DNA of 64,000 nucleotides from Phylloscopus collybita (taxonomy: Eukaryota > Chordata > Aves > Passeriformes > Phylloscopidae), in contig JAJNNQ010000133.1 of the NCBI GenBank assembly GCA_027886175.1, forward strand, positions 317,501-381,500, read 5' to 3'. Position 1 is the stretch's first letter. Each line of letters starts with the position of its first letter. The translations under genes and the position numbers were made by a program. The notes beneath the pieces are model-generated. The model was not told the origin of the DNA and did not search any database. It saw nothing but the letters and a program-made list of their open reading frames with translations. Shown piece by piece: positions 42,901 through 55,589 of the stretch.

Positions 42901-45900
42901 GGTCTCAGGGAGGGGCTGTGGAGTCCAGGCTGGGCATGGAGCAGGGTGCAGAGTTCCAGATGGAGTGCGGGGTCCCGGGGGGACTGCGGGCTCCTGTCAG
43001 CAGCCGCGCACAGCTGCAGGGGAAGCCGGAGGCGCTGCAGGAACTGGGCCGGTTCCTGCCCCGGCCCGCGGGCAGCTCCCGGGGGCGGATGCCGGGGCGG
43101 ATGGGCCGGCGATGACGCCCTGAACGAGGCAGCGTGGCCCAGATCCTGGCCGGCTCCTCCCGACCGACCGGAGGGCTCCATCGGCATCATCCCCGAGCCG
43201 GTGACACCCCGACCCGCACCGGGATGTCCCGGAGCTGCGCGGGGCTTCGGGCTGAACGGGGCCGTCCCGAGGGTGTTGAGAACATCAGCGGCGGGTGCCC
43301 GGTGGCACAGCAGCTCCCGGGGCGGCTCGGTGGTGCCCGGCTCGGCTCGTGCACGTGCCGGCTGTTCCCCGTCGCCGGCCCCGCTCGTCCCTGCCCACGG
43401 ACCCAAAATAGCAGCAGCCGGAGACAGGAAACGGGCTGAGGCGAGGGGGCTGGCGGCGGCAGGAAAGGGGCGGCCGCGGCCCCCGTGGCTCCCTGACGCA
43501 CGGCTGTGGGCAGGTCTGGGGACCCCCCCGCCAACGCTGCCGGGTGAATCCCCCCACCCCGCGCACCCCACATCCCTCTTGCCCCCCCCCCCCTCTCCTT
43601 GCACCTCACGAGTGCACCCCCAAACACCCTCCCAAGGGTCGGAGAATCCCGAATCCCCGCGAGGTTCCCAGCACAGCACCCGCGTCCGTTTCCCCACACG
43701 AAGCCCTCCCTGCCCTGCGCTCCTCAGATAACCCCGCGCTGGCGCCGGCACCGCTGATAGCAGAGGGGCTGCAACCAGCACTGCAGCCCCGGGGTGCCCT
43801 CCCCGGTGCCGGGACAGGGGTCTCTCCATGGTGCAGGGGGGTGTGTTGGGGGGAGACCCCGACTCCTGCAGGCTCTGATGGGTGCCTGGTGCCGCAGGTG
43901 GGTGCGGGAGTTCCTCAACGATGAGAACAAGGGGCTGGACGTGCTGGTGAATTACCTGTCCTTCGCCCAGTGGGCCGTCATGTGAGTGGGCTCGGCTCGG
44001 CTCGGTGGGGTCCCTGGGGTGAGGGGGAACCCAGGGGGTCCTTGGGGCAGCGTGGAGCTTCCTGGTGGCTGTGGCAGCTCCCTGCTGCCGACACCTGATA
44101 CTGCTCGGCCCCTTATCATCCCTAAGCCAGGGACCTGTCCGCACACGGGGTTTTCAGACCCTTCCTGCCTGCCCTGGGCATTCCAGAGCCACCCTCCTGC
44201 CTCACCCCACCCCGCAAGCACCCACTTGCCACCTGCCTCAGTGCTTGCATCTGTGCTGGATCTGTGTGCCCCCTGCCAGAGCCTTTTGCCCCCTGCCAGT
44301 GCCATTTGCCCCCTACCAGAGCTGTGTGCCCCCTGCCAGAGCTGTGTGCCCCTTGCCAGAGTCTTTTGCCCCCTGCCAGAGCTGTGTGCCCCCTGCCAGA
44401 GCCATTTGCCCCCTGCTAGAGCCTTTTGCCCCCCTGCCAGAGCCGTTTTCCCCCTGCCAGAGCCGTTTGCCCCCTGCCAGAGCCGTTTGCCCCCTGCCAG
44501 AGCCTTTTGCCCCCTACCAGAGCTGTGTGCCCCCCTGCCAGAGCCGTTTGCCCCCCGCCAAAGCGGCGTGCCCTCTGCTGCGCGCATCTCCCCCCCCCTC
44601 AGGTTGGATTTTGAGGGCCTGGAAGGCGGCGAGGACGGCGCACTGGAGAAGCTGCGTGCCTGGAGCAGGTCCATCGAGGATCTGCAGCACCCCAGCTCCC
44701 TGCCCGCCCCCTTCACCAGCAGCCTGGCCCGCTCCGCCCGCCAGACCGCCCTACGGTACGTGCCCGGGGTGGGGAGATGTCCCACTCTGGGGGGACGTTC
44801 CTGCCACGGGGGTACGTCCTGCTTCAGGAGCTCTGGCTGGGCACGGCGCTGCCGCTTGCTGCCCGCTGCGCTGTGTGCCGCGGTGCGTGCCGGTGTGCCG
44901 CGGTGCGTGCCGGTGTGCCGCGGTGCGTGCCGTGTCCTGCCGTGGCTCATGTGCCACCGTGCCCGGTGCCGCTCGCCGTCCCGTCCTGTGCCAGGCACAT
45001 CACCTGCGTGGCACAAACGCAGCGCCTGGAGCTGCTGGGGCTGTGCCTCGCCCTTGGCGTGGCTGTGCCGTGGCACGTGCCGGGCACGCCGCGTCCCGCT
45101 CTGCCTCTGCCGGCCCGGTGCCGCCGTCGCTTGTCCTGCCTGTCCTCTGCGGCTCCGCTCACCCCCCTGCTCTGGCTCTGTCCCCGCGCCCCCGGGGGTA
45201 AATGCACCCCATCTCTGCTTCCAGGGCCGGGCTCCCCCTCTCTGGCTGTGCTCTCTCTCTCTCTCCTCCGTGCCCGCCTCGCCGCTCGCCCGCCCGCCGG
45301 GTAAGTACCGGCTGTCCGGGGTCAGCCCGGTGCTCGCCGCGGCTTCACTCCTCCTCTGCAGACTCTGTCCCTGTCGCCCTCCGACGGCTTCTCTCTGCCT
45401 TTGCCCCTCCGAAATCCTGGCTTGTCCCCACGCTGTCCCCACGCTGTCCCTCGGTTCCCCACCCACGGGCGCAGTGCTGGCGGGTCCCGCTCACTGCGTG
45501 CCCCATCCCGCAGCTACGGGACACTGCCCAGCCGCAGGGCGCTGAAGAACTCGCGCCTAGTGAGCCAGAAGGACGACGTCCACCTCTGCATCATGTGTCT
45601 TCGGGCCATCATGAACTACCAGGTACTGCCACCCCACGGTGGGGACTCGGCTGTCACCGCTGCCACCGCGGCCCACACGTTTTTTTTTCCCTCAGTACGG
45701 CTTCAACTTGGTCATGTCCCACCCACACGCTGTCAATGAGATCGCCCTGAGCCTCAATAACAAGAACCCGAGGTAAGGGAGGGTCTGGCAGGGTGGGAGA
45801 GGGGTCCTGCAGGGGGCTGGGGGGTGATGCTGATGCTGATGGTGACGCCGTGCCCAGGATGAAGGCGCTGGTGCTGGAGCTGCTGGCCGCTGTCTGCCTG

Positions 45901-48900
45901 GTGAGGGGCGGCCACGAGATCATCCTCGCGGCCTTCGACAACTTCAAGGAGGTACAAGGGGAGTGGGAACAGCAGGTCCAGGCTGGGATGGAGGGGAATG
46001 AGGGGAGACAGGACCAGGTTGGGATGAGGGTGGACCAGGGGGAGACAGGAAGAGCCTCAAATGGGGGGAATGGGGCACCAGAGTCAGGCTGGAACTGGAG
46101 AGCAGGACCCTGGGAATGGAGGAACTGGGGACCCCAGGAGCAATCTGGGGTGAGGGAAACCCCAAGAGAAGGTTGGGATGGGGGCACCGTGGCCCCCAGG
46201 ACCAGGCTGGGATGGGGAGTCCGGAGTGCAGGGGATGGAGGGATCAGGGAAGATGAGGAACTGGGGGTCTGGGAGCACCGGGACCAGACTGAGATTAGGG
46301 AAATGGAGCCCAGGAGATGGGGAGGGGGATCAGTGGTTGGGGAGGGTGGGGGGCAGGCCAGGTTAACCCTTTATCTGCCTGCTCAGGTGTGCAAGGAGAA
46401 GCACCGCTTTGAGCGGCTGATGGAATACTTCCGCAACGAGGACAGCAGCATCGACTTCATGGTGGGGACACCCCGTCCTGGGCCAGGGGGAGGCTCTTTG
46501 GGGCTGGGGGGAGTGGGTGCAGGAGAACTCCTGGCGACGCCGTGCCTGCCTGCAGGTGGCCTGCATGCAGTTCATCAACATCGTGGTGCACTCGGTGGAG
46601 GACATGAACTTCCGCGTCCATCTCCAGTACGAGTTCACCAAACTGGGGCTGGAGGAGTTCCTGCAGGTACGGGGAGGGGGGGTCCAGGGGCAGGGGCAGG
46701 GGGAGGCCCCATCCTTGACGCTGCCTTGGTGCCCGCAGAAGTCGAGGCACACGGAGAGCGAGAAGCTGCAGGTGCAGATCCAGGCCTACCTGGACAACGT
46801 CTTCGACGTGGGGGGGCTGCTGGAGGATGCTGAGACCAAGAATGTGGCCCTGGAGAAGGTGGAGGAGCTGGAGGAGCACCTGTCCCACGTATGTGAGCAC
46901 AGGGGGGACACGGGGACGCTCCTTGCTGGGTCCTGGCGAGGTCAGCGGTGACACCAGGGGGGTCCCCGAGCTGCTGTCACAGCTGAGTCCCCCTCCCCAG
47001 CTGACAGAGAAGCTCCTGGACCTGGAGAATGAGAACATGATGCGGGTGGCGGAGCTGGAGAAGCAGCTGCTGCAGCGAGAGAAGGAGCTGGAGGTGGTCA
47101 AGGTGTGCTGGGGGGGGCTGTAGGGGGCTGTGGGGAGCCTGGAAAGGTCCCGACCTCCCCCCCACCCCATCCTGGGCTGACGCTCGCTGTCCCCAGGAGA
47201 CCTACGAGCACACCAGCCACCAGGTGCACACGCTGCGCAAGATGATCAAGGAGAAGGACGAGGCTTTCCGGCGGCACTACGGCTCGGAGCCGCCCCCGCT
47301 TCCCAGCGCCGAGCCGCCGCCTCCGCAGCCGGAGCCCTTGGAGGAGACCCTGCGGCTCCCGGTCCTGCCCCCGGTGGAGGCTGCGCCGCCCCCGCCGCCC
47401 CCGCCTCCCCCTCTGCCGCCCCCCGCGCCCCCACTCCCAGGTGAGGAGAGGAAGCCCCCCCAGGGCACCCAAAACTTGGGGTATCTCAGAGCTGGGTGTC
47501 CCCACGGGTGGGAGGGCTCCCGGATGGGGAGGTCCCTGGTGCTGGGCCGCTCCCGAGGTGGGGCAGTGCCCGGGATTGGGGTCTCACCCTCTGATGGCTT
47601 CACAGGGAAGTGTCCCCCGGCCCCGCCGCTGCCCGGGGCTTCACCCTCCATCGCCCTCACCGTCGGGCTCTCAGGTACGTGGGGATGGGGAGGGACCATG
47701 AGGCAGGGACAGGGGACAGGGGACAGGGGACAGGGGTGGGGTGTGGGCACCGTAAGGACAGGGAGGATATGGGGACTGGGACAGTTTGGGGACAGTGGGG
47801 ACAGGGAGGACGTGGGGACTGGGACAGTGTGGGGACAGTGGGGACAGGGAGGACATGGGGATGGGGACAGTGTGGGGACAGTGTGGAGAGGGAGGATATG
47901 GGGACTGGGACAGTGTGGGGACAGTGGGGACAGGGAGGATGTGGGGACTGGGACAGTGTGGGGACAGTGGGGACAGGGAGGACATGGGGACTGGGACAGT
48001 GTGGGGACAGTGGGGACAGGGAGGATATGGGGACTGGGACAGTTTGGGGACAGTGGGACAGGGAGGACGTGGGGACCATGGGGACAGGGATGGGGTAGGG
48101 ACTGTGCAGACAGGGAGGACACAGGAGCTGTGGGGACTGGGACAAGGGACAGGGAAGGGTTGCAGGCCCCGGGGTGCTGGGCTTGCAATCCCCCAGGAAC
48201 ACCCAACTCAGGGACTCCAGCAAGTGGGATGGGGGTGGCCTGAGGGGCCACCAGGCTCAGGTGGCTCAGGCTGGGCACAGGACACGTTCCCCGTGCCCTG
48301 GGGGTGCTGAGCTGGCCCCCCCACCCTGCCGGCAGCCATCCGGATCAAGAAGCCCATCAAGACCAAATTCCGCTTGCCCGTCTTCAACTGGACGGCGCTG
48401 AAGCCCAGCCAGATCAGCGGGACGGTGTTCAGCGAGCTGGACGACGAGCGCGTGCTGGAGGTGAGCCCGGGACCCCTCCCCACTCAGGCACCCCCACCAC
48501 CCCCCACTTCTGACCCCACCCTGGTCCCCCCCCCCACCCCCAGGACCTGGACCTGGAGCGTTTTGAGGAGCTGTTCAAGACCAAGGCGCAGGGCCCGGCG
48601 CTGGACCTGGTGTGTGCCAAGAGCAAGGCGGCGCAGAAAGTGGCCACCAAGGTGACGCTGCTGGAAGCCAACCGTGCCAAGAACTTGGCCATCACCCTGC
48701 GCAAGGCCGGGCGCAGCACCGACGAGATCTGCCGGGCCATCCACACGTACGGGGCGGGGGACGGGGGTCTGCTGGGGGGGGGGGGTCAGGAATGGGGCAG
48801 GGAGGGTCAGGAATGGGGTGCAGGGGGGTTGGTTGGGGTGCAGGGGGGTCTGGGTGGGGGTGCAGGGGGGCCAGGCAAGGTGTAGAGGGGCTTGTTGGGG

Positions 48901-51900
48901 TGCAGAGGGCTTGGACAGGGGGACGGGGTGGTCCGGCTGAGGTTCTGGTGGCTCAGAGTGCAGGGGGGGTCTGGATGGGGTTCAGGGGGGTCTGGATGGG
49001 ATGCAGGGGGGTCTGGGTGGGGTGTAGGGGGGTCTGGATGGGGTGCAGGGGGGTCTTGGTGGGGTGTAGGGGGGTCTGGATGGGGTTCAGGGGGGTCTGG
49101 AGGGGGTGCAGGGGGGTCTTGGTGGGGTGTAGGGGGGTCTGGATGGGGTGCAGGGGGGTCTGGATGGGGTGTAGGGGGGTCTGGATGGGGTTATGGGGGG
49201 TCTGGAGGGGGTGCAGAGGGTCTGGGTGGGGTACAGGTCCTTAACTGGGGTACAGTGAAGATACAGGGGAGCCACTTGGGGTGCAGAGGGAGCAGGCAGG
49301 GTTCAAGGGGACTGCCTGGATTGAGGAGGGTTTGGCGGAGGGCCAAGGGGTCTGCTTGGGGTTTGGGGTGGGGCAGCCATGGTACAGGGGCACTGGTTGG
49401 GGTGCAGAGGGGCTTTTTGGGGTCCAGAGAGTGCAGGCAGGGTGCAGCAGGCCTGGTTGGGATGTGGGTGGGACAGACAGGGTTCAGGAGTGCAGATGGT
49501 TTGGCTGGGGGGCAGGGGGGCTGCTCGGGGTTCAGGGGTCCTGGGCAGAGGACAGGGCACCTTGGCAGAGGTGCAGCGGGAGTTGTTTGGCATTCAGGGG
49601 TGGCAGGCAGGGTGCAGAGAGACCCTGTGGAAGGCAGAGGGGCTTGTTGGGCTGCAGGGGGTCTGGCCAAGGGGGAAAGGGGTCCAAGGGGGATCGACAG
49701 AAGAGCCAGGCAAGATGTAGAAGGCCTTGTTGGGGTGCAGAGGACTTGGCTGGCGGGGGGGTGTGATCAGGGTTCAGGGGGTCCAGGCAGGGTTCTGAGG
49801 TTCAGGCAGGGTGCAGGGGGGTCCAGGCAGGGTGCAGGGGGTCCAGGCAGGGTTCAGGGGGTCCAGGCAGGGTTCAGGGGGTCCAGGCAGGGTGCAGGGG
49901 CAGAGAGTCGGCACGGGATCACCGGGAGCCGCTCCCCGACGCGCTGCGGTGGCGGGGGCAGGTTTGACCTGGCGACGCTGCCGGTGGATTTCGTGGAGTG
50001 CCTGATGCGGTTCCTGCCCACCGAGGCGGAGGCCAAGGCGCTGCGGCAGTACGAGCGCGAGCGGAAGCCGCTGGAGGAGCTGGCGGACGAGGACAGGTTC
50101 ATGCTGCAGTTCAGCAAGGTGGAGCGGCTGCCGCAGCGCATGGCCATCATGGCCTTCCTCGGCAACTTCGCCGAGAACGTCCAGATGCTGACGCCGGTAC
50201 GGAGCCGGGGAGGGGGATGTCGGAGCTGCCATGGGGGTCCCTGAGGCCCGAAGCCAGGCTGAGCCCCCCACCCCGTTCTGTCCCCCCTGCAGCAGCTCAA
50301 TGCCATCATCGCGGCCTCGGCCTCTGTCAAGTCGTCGCAGAAGCTGAAGCACATGTTGGAGGTGGGGGATGTGAGGACAGGCTGGGTGGGGGGTCCTTCA
50401 CTCCAGCCTCACTGCAGCTGGGTGAGGGGGGGTCTCGCTCCCTCCTGACCCCCCCAACCCTGCTGCTTTGTCCCTGCAGATCATCTTGGCGTTGGGCAAC
50501 TACATGAACAGCAGCAAACGCGGCGCAGTCTACGGATTCAAACTGCAGAGCCTGGACCTGGTGGGGCAGCCCCTCCCCAGCTCCCCCCCAGGGACCCCGA
50601 GGTTCTCACCCCACAGCCCCCCTTGACCCCCTCCCCAAATCCTCCTGCAGCTCCTGGACACCAAATCCACAGACAGGAAGATGACGCTGCTGCACTTCAT
50701 CGCGCTGACGGTGCGGGAGAAGTACCCGGAGCTGGCGACCTTCTGGCAGGAGCTGCACTTTGTGGAGAAGGCTGCAGCAGGTGCCCCTCAAGCCCCGGCC
50801 CCACCTCACCATCCTGGCCCCAGGCAGCCGCTGACCTGCCCCGTGTCCCCGCAGTGTCCCTGGAGAACGTGCTGCTGGACGTGAAGGAGCTGGGCCGGGG
50901 GATGGAGCTGCTGCGGCGGGAGTGTGGGCAGCACGAGAGCGCGGTGCTGCGCGGCTTCCTGGGCGGCAGCGAGGGGCAGCTGGAGCGGCTGCAGCGCGAC
51001 GCCCGCACGGCCGAGGTGAGGGCCTGGCGCCGACCACGGGCACACCTGGTCAGCCACACCTCGCTCTGCACGTTCCTTGTGCACACCTGGTCAGCCACAC
51101 CTCGCTCTGCACGTTCCTTGTGCACACCTGGTCATCCCCACCTTGCTCTGCATGCTCCTCTTACACACCTGCTCAGCCACACCTTGCTCTGCACACTTTT
51201 TTGTGCACACCTGGTCAGCCACACCTTGCTCTGCACGCTCCTCTTGCACACCTGGTCAGCCACACCTCGCTCTGCATGCTCCTTGTGCACACCTGGTCAG
51301 CCACACCTCGCTCTGCACACTTTTTTGTGCACACCTGCTCAGCCACACCTCGCTCTGCACGCTCCTTGTGCACACCTGGTCATCCACACCTTGCTCTGCA
51401 CACTTTTTTGTGCACACCTGCTCACCCACACCTCGCTCTGCACGGCCCTTGTGCTCGCCTGCCCTTTGCATTCTCCGTGCGCATCCCTTGTCACACGCAC
51501 CTTGCCCTGCACACTCCTGCTGCACCCCTGCCCTGCTTTGCCCACACCTGATGCCCACCACGCCTCGAGCCACCCCCTGTGCCGGACACTGCCCACCCCT
51601 GACCACCGCTCCCGTGCCAGGACGCCTACAACACCGTGGTGCGGTATTTCGGCGAGAGCCCCAAGACCACCCCGCCGTCCGTCTTCTTCCCAGTCTTTGT
51701 CCGGTTCATCCACTCCTACAAGGTGAGGCGGGGCTGGGAGGGGGCTGGCCGCAGGTGAGTCACACCCAGGTGGGTGGGGGAAAGCTGACAGCCCCCCACA
51801 CCTGTGCCCCTGGCAGGATGCGGAGCAGGAAAACGAGACGCGGAAGAAGCAGGAGGAGGTGATGCGGGAGAAGCTCCTGGCGCAGGAGGCTAAAAAGCAG

Positions 51901-52300
51901 GAGAAGGTCAGTGGAGGCAGGCGTGGGGTGGGGGGCACGGAGGGGACCCTTGTGTCCCTAAACCTGGACACCCCCTGTGCCTCCCTGAGCAGCGGAACAA
52001 GTGGCAGCAGCAGGAGCTGATCGCGGAGCTGCGGCGGCGCCAGGCCAAGGACCACCGGCCCATGTACGAGGGCAAGGACGGCACCATCGAGGACATCATC
52101 ACCGGTACGGCCCCCTCGGCCCCCGGCCCCCTGCCCTGGCCCCGCCAGCCATGGGGGCTGACACGTCCCTGTCCCCCCTCCCCGTTCCCCTGCCCGTGCC
52201 CCCCGCAGCGCTGAAGAGCGTCCCCTTCACTGCCCGCACGGCCAAGCGGGGCTCCCGCTTCTTCTGCGACCCGTCCCACCACGACGAGTCCAGCTGTTAA
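39985..52300 (+). CDS. FMNL3: Formin-like protein 3
   Basis: FMNL3 is a diaphanous-related formin that nucleates and elongates actin filaments for filopodia and migration. Exons: 39985-40131, 42430-42513, 42609-42689, 42772-42848, 43898-43981, 44603-44755, 45514-45622, 45696-45772, 45858-45951, 46387-46461, 46556-46666, 46739-46888, 47001-47102, 47197-47440, 47606-47674, 48336-48460, 48544-48746, 49962-50196, 50293-50361, 50480-50560, 50651-50780, 50855-51015, 51621-51722, 51817-51906, 51993-52104, 52209-52300. Total 1018 aa (human 1028). MGN at the start fits N-myristoylation. Domains: GTPase-binding/FH3 (about 30-450), coiled coil (about 400-450), proline-rich FH1 (about 480-550), FH2 (about 555-950, with [18 protein letters not shown]), C-terminal DAD ([20 protein letters not shown]). 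The 153-nt exon 44603-44755 is a probable in-frame cassette. Confidence 0.97.
44240..44580. repeat. 20-bp minisatellite in FMNL3 intron
   Basis: The unit gagccgtttgccccctgcca (and gagctgtgtgccccctgcca) occurs about 16 times. It ends about 25 bp before the cassette exon at 44603, so it overlaps that exon's branch-point region. Confidence 0.92.
47690..48145. repeat. About 38-40-bp minisatellite in FMNL3 intron after FH1
   Basis: The unit is gggacagtggggacagggag plus gatatggggactgggaca. It has about ten copies and open frames on both strands that are artefacts. Confidence 0.9.
48820..49910. repeat. G-rich tandem repeats in FMNL3 intron
   Basis: 48955-49235 is a unit of about 22 bp (gggggtctggatggggtgca) with about 12 copies. 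49240-49760 is a decayed version. 49765-49905 is a 20-bp unit (gggttcagggggtccaggca) with about seven copies. The next exon starts at 49962. Confidence 0.85.
51040..51450. repeat. About 41-bp minisatellite in FMNL3 intron
   Basis: The unit is cacacctggtcagccacacc plus tcgctctgcacgctccttgtg, with about ten copies. Variants include catcc for cagcc and cttttttg for ctccttg. Confidence 0.9.
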
Positions 52301-54175
52301 CGCCCCAGGTACCGCCTGCATGCCTGGATCCCCTTGGATCCCCCACCTGGATCCCCCCCCCGTTGGGTTCCCTCCTGATCCCGCATGTCCCCTTCTGCAC
52401 GCTCCCCTCCCTGCATGTTCTCACCCCAGGGTGTGTCCGGTGCGCCCCGCTCCTTTGGATCGGGGCAGGAAAGGCTGGATCCCGGCACAGGATCCCAGCA
52501 CAGGATCCCAGCACAAGGCTGGACCCCAGCACAGGATCCCAGCACCGGATCCCTGTGCAAGGCTGGACCCCAGCACAGGATCCCAGCACAGGATCCCTAT
52601 GCAAGGCCGGATCTCAGCACAGGATCCCTGTGCAAAGCTGGATCCCAGCACAGAATCCCAGCACAGGATCCCTGTGCAAGGCTGGATCCCAGCACAAGAT
52701 CCCTGTGCAAGGCTGGATCTCAGCACAGGATCCCAGCACAGAGCTGGATCCTGGCACAGGATCCTACTGCAAAGCTGAGTCTCAGCACTGGATCCCAGTT
52801 CTGGGCTGGATCCCAGCACAGGATCCTGGTGCAAGCCCAGATCCCAGCACAGGATCCCAGAATAAGGCTGGATCCAGGTGCAAGGCCAGGTCCTGGCACT
52901 GGATCCCAGTGAAATGTTGCTGCCCAGCATGGAGTCCTGGCACAGGATTCCAGTCCAGGATCTCAGTGCAAGGCTGGGTCCCGGCACAGGGTCCCAGCAC
53001 TGGATCCTGGAGCAAGGCTGGATTGCAGAACAGATCCCGCTGCAATACTGGATCCCAGAATGAGGCCTTAGTGCATCACTGGATCCCAGGGCAGGATCCC
53101 AGCGCACTGCTGGGTCTCGAGATGGGATCCCAGCACAACACTGGCTCCCAGTACAAGGTCCCAGCGCGCTGCTGGGTTCTGTGCAGGATCTCAGGGCAGA
53201 ACTGGATCCCAACGCGGGGTCCCAGTGCAGAACTGGATGCCAGGGTGTGATCCCAGTGCCCTGCTGGAGCCCGGAGTGCAAATCCCAGTGCCTTACTGGG
53301 TCCTGAAGGACTCACCCTGTGCTGCCTGTACTCTGAGGGGGTGGTCACCTGGGCACCCCCTCAGGCCAGGCCAGGTGTCCCTGGCTCTGTCCCTAACTGT
53401 CCCTTCCATCCCACAGCCCGAAGGTGGATCCGCCTGCAGCCCAGCAAGGCTGAGGAGCCCGATGGGGGGGCGCAGGGGAGGACTGGGGCTGCCTCAGTTT
53501 CCTCTCCTCGCCCCCCTCTGCCCCCCAGGTGCCCAGAGAGGCTCCGTCCCGCCCTGACACCGTGTGGGAACAGGGCCAAAAAATGCCACCATCCTCACGG
53601 GTGACATCCCTGTGCCCAGGGAGGCCCTGCACCCTGACCACCCCCTGGGCAGAGCCCAAATCCATGCGTGGTGGGGCCCCAGCATCAGGAGCTGACCCGT
53701 GGGGTGCCCCCCTCCCTGTCAGGGCCCCTGGCCCCCTCGGGGGGCTCACTGTCTCAGAGCCCCCACCCCCACTACAGGGACCAGAGGGACCCCTCCACCC
53801 CGCGCTCGACACTTTGACCACTGATGTGAACACTAAGTGCCAAAAAAAAAGGGACCAAAGCCAGGCTGGGGGGGAGGGGGGGCACCGGGAGAGGGGCAGG
53901 ATGGTGCCCCCCCCCACCCCAGGACCCCCTTGCCCACCCCCTCCCCCCCGCAGTGACTTTTTGTACATGTGAAATATATGGAGTCTTTTACAGGGCCAAT
54001 GCCTGATTTGGGGGAGCGTGGTGGGGGGCACAGAGGCAGCCCAGGGGTCTGGAGAGTCTCCCCAGGCCAGGGGTCCTGTATCCGGGGGTGGGGGGGCAGG
54101 GAGGGGGGCACAGAGATGCCCAGACATTTGGCAGGGCTTTGCAGTGCTGTTATTAAAGCTGTGGGATTAAGGAGA
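52301..54175 (+). other. FMNL3: FMNL3 3' UTR, with a probable 3' UTR intron 52309-53416
   Basis: The stop is at 52298-52300. Eight nucleotides later there is a donor (CGCCCCAG|GTACC), and a good acceptor (CATCCCACAG) ends at 53416. The intervening 52480-53290 is a 'caggatcccagcacaaggct' minisatellite of about 15-45-bp units. 53417-54000 looks like unique UTR ending in 'ttgtacatgtgaaatatatg'. ATTAAA at 54152-54157 is the likely poly(A) signal; another AATAAA is at 54523-54528. The splice is inferred from sites only. Confidence 0.6.
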
Positions 54176-54179
54176 GGGG

Positions 54180-55080
54180 GGATCCTGATCTGGGGAGGAA
54201 CTGGGAGCTCCCGGCGTCCCCAGCCCCACTCCGGTGTGGGGTGGTCTTGGTTCTCCCCACTTTTGGTGGCTGTGGGGCACTGGGAACAGATTGGAAGCTG
54301 GGAGGGGCCGCAGGGGGAGCAGGATGAGGGCCCAGAGGGGTTGGAGGGGCAGGATGGGGCCGGGAGGGCAGAAAGGGTTTGTGGGGGTGGAACGTGGCCA
54401 TGGGAGGGTGCAAGGGGCTGGGAGGGAGGGGCAGGATGCGACCCCAGACCCCCAGCAGCAGCACAAGGGCCTGGCCTCCCTCACTGAGCCCCGCCAGGCC
54501 AGGGATTAGCCCCGAAACAGGGAATAAAAGTTTCCCCTAATCCTCTTGGGGGGATTACCAGCACTGCCACGCCCAGGGTGGGATCCGGCCCGGCCTCAGC
54601 TCCCCCAGCTCTGCCGCTGACCTGGGACCTTTTAATCCACCCACACGAGCCCCCTGCTCCGTCCTGGGGGACACTCGGAGATGCTGCGAGCAAAGATGCT
54701 GCTGTCCAGCTGTGTCCATCTGTGTCCGTCCGTCCGTCTGCCGGGCTCAGGCAGGTCCCACCTGCCCTCAGTGCCATCCAGCCACAGGAGTCCCCAGAGC
54801 TCGGGGCAGGATCCCAGGGCACACCCAGCTCTGTTCCTGAGGGTTGCTGGAGATGCTGCAGGCAAGGACGCTGCTGTCTGTCCGCGCTGATCCACGTCCG
54901 TCCGTCCATCCGTCCATCCACTGGGCTCTGCCCACCCGCTCCCTACACGCCCTCAGTGACATCTGCCCCACACCAGCCCCCCGGCGCTGTCCCCCTCCCT
55001 CGGAGCTGCTGCCGGCCAGGACACTGCTGTCCCTCCACAGCCGCCTGTCCGTCTGTCCATCCCAGCGGCTCCGGCCGGTC
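54180..55080. other. Intergenic stretch between FMNL3 and the small membrane protein gene
   Basis: No exon is recognisable. 54680-55060 holds three degenerate repeats of about 150 bp containing 'gatgctgcgagcaaagatgc' or 'gatgctgcaggcaaggacgc' and 'ctgctgtcc' followed by 'gtccgtccgtc' runs. The first 500 bp is G-rich and unremarkable. Confidence 0.6.
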
Positions 55081-55081
55081 C

Positions 55082-55279
55082 CTACGTGCCCTCGGCGGCC
55101 CCGTCGGGCTCGGAGAGGCGCCGCTCGCCCTGGGCGGTGGGCGCCGCCAGGCTCTCCGCCTGCAGGAGCAGGTTGCAGCCCAGGAAGAGAACGGCCAAGG
55201 TGACGGCGAGGCAGAGCACCAGCACCACGGCGATCTGGGCAGCCTGGCTCACCCCCGTGTCCTGCCGGGTGGTGTTCAT
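55082..55279 (-). CDS. 65-aa single-pass membrane protein, probable SMIM41
   Basis: This single-exon ORF starts MNTTRQDTGVSQAAQIAVVL. It has one strong hydrophobic segment (about residues 14-37, IAVVLVLCLAVTLAVLFLG), then NLLLQAESLAA and an acidic/polar tail ending EPDGAAEGT. The short polar N-terminus carries a possible N-glycosylation site (NTT). It lies just downstream of ATG101 on the same strand. From memory, human SMIM41 lies near ATG101 on 12q13 and has a similar FLG-x-x-LLL-x-A segment, so SMIM41 is the likely identity. That link is recalled, not computed. No upstream exon or poly(A) signal could be assigned. Confidence 0.55.
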   Translation of the reverse strand: MNTTRQDTGVSQAAQIAVVLVLCLAVTLAVLFLGCNLLLQAESLAAPTAQGERRLSEPDGAAEGT

Positions 55280-55589
55280 GTCCCCCCTCCTCCTCCTCCT
55301 CCTCCTCCTCTTCTTCCTCCCCGGGAGCCGAGTGTGGTTGTGACAGACGGGGAGGGTTTAAGTGATGTCAGGGAGCGTCTTATCCCTCCCTCCCGTGGCC
55401 CCCCTCACGCTCGCCGGCGCTGGGTGAGCCCCCCCCGGCAAGGGGCAGCAGCTTTGCTCTGCCCTGGAGCCCCCCTGGAGGAGTGCAGGGAAGGGGGAGT
55501 CACCCCAGCTCCCTCCCTGGCTGCCTCGGGGGGCAGCTGGGGCTGCTCCTTCTGCCCTTTCTGCAGCCACTCAGCTCCACAGCACTGGG

